From JBCDBH01 sp039184055 (lineage in GTDB: Bacteria; Acidobacteriota; Thermoanaerobaculia; Multivoradales; J023), in assembly GCA_039184055.1 (NCBI GenBank), contig JBCDBH010000187.1, forward strand, positions 1 to 11,294: a stretch of DNA of 11,294 nucleotides, written 5' to 3'. The translations under genes were made by a program, and so were the position numbers. Each line of letters opens with the position of its first letter. The first letter of the stretch is position 1. Shown here in pieces: positions 7,531 through 11,294 of this stretch. The notes below the pieces were generated by a model, which was given only the letters and a program-made list of their open reading frames with translations, ran no database searches and was not told the origin of the DNA.

Positions 7531-8148
7531 TCACTCGGCGTGACGCAGCTTGTTCACGAGCCAGGCTTTGACCACCCGCCATTCACGGGTGACGAAAGAG
7601 GTCGAAACACCCAACACTTCAGCGGTTTCTTCGATGGTGAGGCCGGCGAAAAAGCGTAGCTCGACGAGCTTCGCCTGTCGGGCGTCGAGGGTCGCCAGCT
7701 CGTCGAGCGCCTGGTCGAGCGCCAGGAGGTCGACACTGCGCGCCGCCACGGTGAGCTCGGGCGCGTCCTCGAGATCGAGACGTATGGCGTCGCCGCCCCG
7801 TTTGTGGCGACCACGGGCGCGGGCGTGCTCGACCAGGATGCGACGCATGGCGATCCCGGCGAAGGCGAAGAAGTTGGCCCGGTTGTCCCACGACACGGAA
7901 CGCCGATCGACGAGACGCAGATACACCTCATTGACCAGCGCCGTGGGGTCGAGAGTGTGGCCGCGACGCTCGCCGGCCATCAACCGTCTGGCCTGCTGTC
8001 GCAGCGCGCTCTCGACGATCGGAATCAGACGTTCGAGGGCGGTCGCGTCACCGTCCCCCCACGCTTTCAACAACCCGGTCACCTCGTCCGTGCCGTCCGG
8101 TGACCGGGGCTCGGTGCCTGTGTCGTCGCGGGGCGTGGATTGGGTCAT
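7531..8148 (-). CDS. ECF-family RNA polymerase sigma factor (Sigma70_ECF type)
   Basis: A 205-residue sigma factor of the PF07638/TIGR02999 type. Region 2 spans about 24-112, with HTLDPTALVNEVYLRLV (64-80) and RANFFAFAGIAMRRILVEHA (90-109). Region 4 spans about 140-200, with the helix-turn-helix ELRFFAGLTIEETAEVLGVS (163-182). The first 23 residues are a polar, probably disordered extension. No anti-sigma gene is next to it; instead the kinase starts 2 nt downstream, the arrangement expected for sigma factors thought to be controlled by phosphorylation. The ATG at 8148 lacks a recognisable Shine-Dalgarno sequence, and its leader is A-rich on the coding strand. Family assignment is firm; the regulon is unknown. 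Confidence 0.93.
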   Translation of the reverse strand: MTQSTPRDDTGTEPRSPDGTDEVTGLLKAWGDGDATALERLIPIVESALRQQARRLMAGERRGHTLDPTALVNEVYLRLVDRRSVSWDNRANFFAFAGIAMRRILVEHARARGRHKRGGDAIRLDLEDAPELTVAARSVDLLALDQALDELATLDARQAKLVELRFFAGLTIEETAEVLGVSTSFVTREWRVVKAWLVNKLRHAE

Positions 8149-8154
8149 GGGAAC

Positions 8155-8179
8155 GTTTTCGCTGGGTTTTCTGGTTTTC
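8155..8179 (-). repeat. Three GAAAAC repeats in the sigma gene leader
   Basis: On the minus strand the 5' leader of the sigma gene carries GAAAAC three times (plus-strand GTTTTC at 8155-8160, 8166-8171 and 8174-8179), just before an ATG without a Shine-Dalgarno sequence. The leader is A-rich in an otherwise GC-rich window. It may serve as an unstructured translation enhancer or a protein-binding site, or it may be chance. Confidence 0.35.
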
Positions 8180-8195
8180 GTGATGGGTCGCCGTG

Positions 8196-8220
8196 ACTCG
8201 GTGACGGCGCGGCACCGAGT
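8196..8220. promoter_or_regulatory. Perfect 8-bp inverted repeat in divergent control region
   Basis: ACTCGGTG (8196-8203) and CACCGAGT (8213-8220) form a perfect inverted repeat around a 9-nt GC spacer. It lies between the divergent sigma gene (start 8148) and exported-protein gene (start 8302). No T run follows on either strand, so it is not an intrinsic terminator. An operator for a dimeric regulator or an mRNA hairpin in the sigma leader would fit. Confidence 0.5.
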
Positions 8221-8226
8221 TCCGCT

Positions 8227-8232
8227 AGTATA
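8227..8232 (-). promoter_or_regulatory. Possible -10 element for the sigma-kinase operon
   Basis: TATACT on the minus strand matches the sigma70 -10 consensus at 5 of 6 positions. It lies about 80 bp before the sigma ATG, so transcription would start near the inverted repeat at 8196-8220. No -35 hexamer is recognisable at 16-18 bp, so this is tentative. Confidence 0.25.
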
Positions 8233-8291
8233 CGTTTACATCGATGCGCAGCGGGTCGGCGCTGCCGAGACACGAACCCCCATCAGCCCAT

Positions 8292-8296
8292 GGAGG
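8292..8296 (+). promoter_or_regulatory. Shine-Dalgarno GGAGG that sets the start of the exported protein
   Basis: GGAGG lies 5 nt before ATG 8302 and 8 nt before ATG 8305. An in-frame ATG at 8290 overlaps this ribosome-binding site and would add MEEL ahead of the signal peptide, so the downstream pair of ATGs is the better start. Confidence 0.7.
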
Positions 8297-8301
8297 AATT
8301 G

Positions 8302-9912
8302 ATGATGAGGTGTTTCCACGTAGTCTCGGCCTGGTTGCTGATCGCCGCCCTGCCGACCCTGTTTTCCGTACCCGTTTACGCCAATTCCGTCGAACTGCTC
8401 GCCGCGCCCTGGACCGGTCGTGTCGAATGGAGCCCACCCGAAGGCACGATCATCCGTTACGGTGGCGCCCGCCACGGACATGTCGTGCTCGACGGCTCGG
8501 TGCTGAGCTACGAACCCGTCGAAGGCGGCCATTTCTGGACGATCGGCACCGATCGGCTGTGGGTCGACGTCGGCGCCGATGAGGATGGAGGGCTGCGAAC
8601 CCTGCACCGTCTCACGGTGTTCGCCGGTCTCCCGGGCGAAGGCGTCTTGACGGACTTCGAAACCGACGACTGGCCGCTACCGGTGGGTGTCGTCGACATC
8701 GGCCCGAGCGGTGCTTTGCTCGGTGCGCGCGGTGCCACCATCACCCTCGACGGCACCAGCAATCCGGTTTACTTCCCCTACGACATTCAGAACCTCGAGG
8801 ATCCGATCTCCGGTGCGCCCGGTACCGTCGACGCCGGCTGTTCCGACATACGGATGGGTGTCGACACCCCGAATCGTGATGCCTACTCCGCCTGTGTCGG
8901 CTCGGGGGTGGGTTTGGGCTGTGGCGCCGTCGGCGTTTTGGTCGGTCGGGCCGAGAACGGTGATGCGGTGTTCCGGGTCGAGACCGGCGTGTCGCCGACC
9001 GGCAATCAATTCCGCGCTGTCGTGTTGGACGCCGGGACCATCGTCGCGTCGACCCCGTGGGTGTCCTACGCGGCGCAGGAGCACCGCGTCCGGCTTGACT
9101 GGTGGACCGGAGACGAGGCGGGTCTGCGTCTGATCATCAACGGTCGCGTCCGGGGTGAGCTGCGCCGTCTGGTCATGCCTCACATCCGTGAGCTCCAGGT
9201 CGGCGTGCCCTACAGTGAGCCCGGTGCCGATCTCGAGGTCAAGGTCGACCATATCGACATTCGCACCGGTGTCCTGGAGCAGCGAACCGACACGCTCACC
9301 AGCGACGTTTTCGAGCAGGATCTCTCCGCATGGGAGGCCATCGGTGAGGCGGCGGGCGACGTCTACATCGGTGCCGGCGACAGCTTTATCGGTGAGGCGG
9401 GGCTCGAGATCGACATAGGCGCCGGTCCCGACGATGGCTGGGGCGCGTGGGTGCTCGATCGTGATCCCCAGGACGCCACCATGGGTGCGCGTTTTCTCAT
9501 CGATCCGTCCGACTTGACGATCGGCTCCAACGAGACGGTTTCGGTGCTCCTCGGACAGATCACCGATGGCGCGACCGTCGAGAGTCGCTTCGCCATCCGT
9601 CTGTGGCAAAGTCCTTCGAACGGCCTGAAGATCCGCGCCAGCGCTCGGCTGGACGGGGGACAGAAGCTGAACCTGCCATACGCCTCCCTCACCGGCGGTC
9701 GCCAGCTCCTCGAGCTGGTGTGGCGCGCCGCCACCGAACCGGGGAGCAACGACGGCACGCTCTATTTCTTCATCAATGGTCAGCTGGTCGGCGAGCTCAC
9801 CCACCTCGACAACGACGACAAGCTGATCGAGTCGTTGCGCTTCGGTGCCATGTACCTCCAGGAAGGCACCAGCGGCCGACTGCGTCTGGACGAATTCGAG
9901 TCCTGGCGCTGA
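8302..9912 (+). CDS. Exported protein with two LamG-like beta-sandwich modules
   Basis: A 536-residue protein with a Sec signal peptide: hydrophobic core about 7-22 and a probable cut after VYA at 27; no lipobox. Residues 28-110 form a short beta-rich domain of unknown type. Two longer modules follow, about 115-335 and 345-536. Both end in the same pattern: a long beta strand with aromatic residues (RLDWWTG; LELVWRA), IINGRVRGEL (278-287) or FINGQLVGEL (490-499), a strand with LQVGVPY or LRFGAMY, and a final VDHIDI or LDEFESW. This INGxxxGEL hairpin layout resembles concanavalin A/LamG-like sandwiches, which often bind glycans. Three cysteines sit in module 1 (CSDIRMG, SACVG, LGCG). It has no catalytic motif I recognise. 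It is divergent from the sigma operon and followed 213 bp later by another exported protein. Secretion is well supported; sugar binding is inference. Confidence 0.85.
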   Translation: MMRCFHVVSAWLLIAALPTLFSVPVYANSVELLAAPWTGRVEWSPPEGTIIRYGGARHGHVVLDGSVLSYEPVEGGHFWTIGTDRLWVDVGADEDGGLRTLHRLTVFAGLPGEGVLTDFETDDWPLPVGVVDIGPSGALLGARGATITLDGTSNPVYFPYDIQNLEDPISGAPGTVDAGCSDIRMGVDTPNRDAYSACVGSGVGLGCGAVGVLVGRAENGDAVFRVETGVSPTGNQFRAVVLDAGTIVASTPWVSYAAQEHRVRLDWWTGDEAGLRLIINGRVRGELRRLVMPHIRELQVGVPYSEPGADLEVKVDHIDIRTGVLEQRTDTLTSDVFEQDLSAWEAIGEAAGDVYIGAGDSFIGEAGLEIDIGAGPDDGWGAWVLDRDPQDATMGARFLIDPSDLTIGSNETVSVLLGQITDGATVESRFAIRLWQSPSNGLKIRASARLDGGQKLNLPYASLTGGRQLLELVWRAATEPGSNDGTLYFFINGQLVGELTHLDNDDKLIESLRFGAMYLQEGTSGRLRLDEFESWR

Positions 9913-9950
9913 GCCGCCTTCGGTCATCGCTCGGCCAGCGAAAATGCGCG

Positions 9951-9977
9951 TGGCGACTTTTCGAGGCTCCGTCGCCA
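9951..9977. repeat. 7-bp inverted repeat downstream of the exported-protein gene
   Basis: TGGCGAC (9951-9957) and GTCGCCA (9971-9977) can pair around a 13-nt loop, starting 39 nt after the stop at 9912. There is no T run after the stem (the only T's are in the loop), so it may be a transcript-stabilising hairpin or weak terminator rather than an intrinsic terminator. Confidence 0.4.
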
Positions 9978-10064
9978 TAGCAAACGGGCCGCGTCCGGAA
10001 CGACCTGCAGTCCCCGCCGACCCGGGGATCGGGGTCGTCCGGGCGCTCCCCCACACCGGTATAG

Positions 10065-10085
10065 CGCGCGTCGTCGCGACGCGTG
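10065..10085. repeat. Tight GC hairpin upstream of the second exported protein
   Basis: CGCGTCG (10067-10073) and CGACGCG (10077-10083) form a perfect 7-bp stem with a TCG loop, extended to 9 pairs by a G-T and a C-G pair. It lies about 40 bp before the ATG at 10126, so it would be in that gene's leader if transcription starts upstream. In GC-rich DNA such hairpins can be chance. The rest of 9913-10125 shows no clear promoter. Confidence 0.4.
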
Positions 10086-10125
10086 GCTCGATGCCGCCAT
10101 GCCAGCCGACCACGGAGCCTGAATC

Positions 10126-11294
10126 ATGCATCCTTCATCCCGACGCCGAGCGCTCCCCTGGACGCTCTTTCTCGTTTGTCTCTTCCTCACCGTCGGCAGT
10201 CACGCCGCGACGGTCGACGTCGACTCGTACACCGTGACTCCCGTCGCCGACGGCGACGCCCTGAGCGCCCGCGTCTACCAGGTCACCGCGACCGAGAGGG
10301 ACGACGGCACCGGCGTCAAAGTCTGGGTCTATCCGCTGCTCTGGGACAGCCCGGATCCATCGCCCACCGCCACCAACGCCGCTGGCCTCTTCGGCAGCCT
10401 GCGCCCCGGTCTCTATCGCTTCGCCATGCGGATTCGCGTGCTCGAAGCCCCGACCGATCTGCGCGTCTCATGGGTCCCCGATCCGGTGGTCAATGGCGCC
10501 GGTAGCACCGACAACATGGTGCTGGCCTCGGTGCCGATCACCAACCTGTCGCCGTCGCGCTGGTACCAGGTGGAGGGCGACGTCGAAGTCACCGGCCCGG
10601 ACGATTGGGACGGTCGGGTCACCATCGGTCTCCGCTCGCTCAGCGGGGACGCGGCGCGTCGGTCGACCGTCTGGCTCGACGAGATCGAGCTCGAGCAGCT
10701 CGACGACGTGGCGGGAGATGGCGACGGCTGTGACCCTCATTGCTTTCGCTATCCGCTCGATTTCGAAGCGCCGGGAGACGTCGTCGGCCAGGATCCGGCG
10801 CGTGTCTTCCACGCCAACACCGCCGGCCAGCGCGTGCTCGCCGGCGTCGCCGACCACCTGCCATGGCAGGCCGTACCGGCCTGGTTCGAGCAGTCTCGCA
10901 TCCATCTCGCCACCCGTCTCAAGGCGCGGGATTGCGTCTTTGGCCAGGTCGCGCAGGGCAACACCTGGCCGGTGACCAGTGACACCTTCGTCAACGCCGC
11001 CGCCTATCTCGCGCCGATGGGCGCCGACGTCTTCACGCGTCACGTCAAGACCGCCGCCGAAGGTCCGTGGTGGCCGACTGCCGTGCCGACGACCGACGCT
11101 CGTTTCCGTCCCGACTGTGTCAACACGGCGACCCCCGGTGCCGAGGACATCGCCGCCGATCTGATCGCCCGCACCCACGCCGCGGGCATGCGGCAGATCG
11201 CCTATTACTGGATGAGCTCGGAAGACGAAATCCGTCTCGACTATCCGACCGTCGGTGGCAGCGACTGGAGTGCCTTCGACGAGGTCGGGCAACC
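10126..11294 (+). CDS. Exported protein, CBM-like module plus probable TIM-barrel glycosidase start (3' partial)
   Basis: 389 codons are visible and the frame is open at the window end. The ATG at 10126 has GGAG 9 nt upstream. A Sec signal peptide is clear: RRR at 6-8, hydrophobic 11-24, cut near SHA or HAA (27-28). Residues 30-190 look like a CBM4/9-type beta-sandwich: LRPGLYRFAMRIRV (92-105), then ITNLSPSRWYQVEGDVEV (138-155), then STVWLDEIELEQL (180-192), the usual strand order. From about 255 a different domain begins (RIHLATRLKARDC), with YLAPMGADVFTRHVKTA (294-310), EGPWWPT (312-318) and DLIARTHAAGMRQIAYYWMS (345-364). That pattern, with a strand-end His/Lys then an AHAAG helix and an IAYYW strand, resembles the N-terminal half of GH29-like or GHL6-like (PF14871) barrels. 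Glycosidase activity is inference: catalytic residues would lie beyond the window. It probably works outside the cell on polysaccharide, beside the preceding exported protein. Confidence 0.8.
   Translation, partial: MHPSSRRRALPWTLFLVCLFLTVGSHAATVDVDSYTVTPVADGDALSARVYQVTATERDDGTGVKVWVYPLLWDSPDPSPTATNAAGLFGSLRPGLYRFAMRIRVLEAPTDLRVSWVPDPVVNGAGSTDNMVLASVPITNLSPSRWYQVEGDVEVTGPDDWDGRVTIGLRSLSGDAARRSTVWLDEIELEQLDDVAGDGDGCDPHCFRYPLDFEAPGDVVGQDPARVFHANTAGQRVLAGVADHLPWQAVPAWFEQSRIHLATRLKARDCVFGQVAQGNTWPVTSDTFVNAAAYLAPMGADVFTRHVKTAAEGPWWPTAVPTTDARFRPDCVNTATPGAEDIAADLIARTHAAGMRQIAYYWMSSEDEIRLDYPTVGGSDWSAFDEVGQ

Noticed and set aside
5507..7543. Long open frames on the plus strand across the kinase gene (5507-6625 and 6635-7543)
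   Set aside because: They are antisense to a kinase with all catalytic motifs and a regular TPR tail; high GC at the third codon position keeps the opposite strand open, and their products show no recognisable domain.
9997..10001. GGAAC as a possible ECF -35 element upstream of the gene at 10126
   Set aside because: No matching -10 motif occurs at 16-17 bp, and GGAAC alone is too short to support a promoter call.
10018..10037. CGACCC/GGGTCG inverted repeat in the 9913-10125 gap
   Set aside because: A 6-bp GC-only stem with an 8-nt loop is expected by chance in such GC-rich sequence, and it has no associated promoter or T run.
8677..10131. 484-codon minus-strand frame opposite the exported protein
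   Set aside because: The plus strand has an RBS, signal peptide and repeated domain pattern; the minus product is low-complexity Arg/Gly/Asp-rich without domains.
10468..11292. 274-codon minus-strand frame opposite the partial exported enzyme
   Set aside because: The plus strand has a start with RBS, a signal peptide and CBM-like strands; the minus frame is an antisense shadow.

Overview
This is a GC-rich (mid-60s %) bacterial chromosomal window, densely packed with genes on both strands. An ECF sigma factor of the Sigma70_ECF (PF07638) type is translationally adjacent to a membrane-anchored Ser/Thr kinase with a long TPR tail. That pairing is common in Acidobacteriota (for example Thermoanaerobaculia) and also occurs in Planctomycetota, Gemmatimonadota and some Gammaproteobacteria. 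The assignment to an Acidobacteriota-like organism is an inference from gene content, not proof. No rRNA, tRNA, CRISPR array or insertion sequence was found.

Layout, left to right. (a) 1-1916, minus: a large hypothetical protein whose 3' end lies outside the window. (b) 2090-3391, minus: a Wzx-like polysaccharide flippase whose ribosome-binding site sits in a tandem 17-bp duplication. (c) 3494-3859, plus: a small four-helix membrane protein. (d) 3872-4545, minus: a compact DUF433/DUF5615 antitoxin-toxin pair with a 4-nt GTGA overlap, in a stretch of lower GC. (e) 4568-4605, minus: an intrinsic terminator closing (f) the kinase-TPR gene (4607-7528) and ECF sigma gene (7531-8148), which form a sigma-first operon. 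(g) 8149-8301: a divergent intergenic region with a perfect 8-bp inverted repeat. (h) 8302-9912, plus: an exported protein with two related beta-sandwich-like modules. (i) 10126 to the window end, plus: an exported protein with a carbohydrate-binding-like module followed by the start of what may be a TIM-barrel glycosidase.

How it may work together. The sigma/kinase pair is a plausible regulatory unit: the kinase would sense through its TPR tail and the sigma factor would direct transcription. The two secreted proteins are transcribed away from it across a shared control region and are the obvious candidate targets. This link is inference; no clear ECF promoter could be demonstrated upstream of them. 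The left-hand flippase, small membrane protein and TA pair look like separate units.
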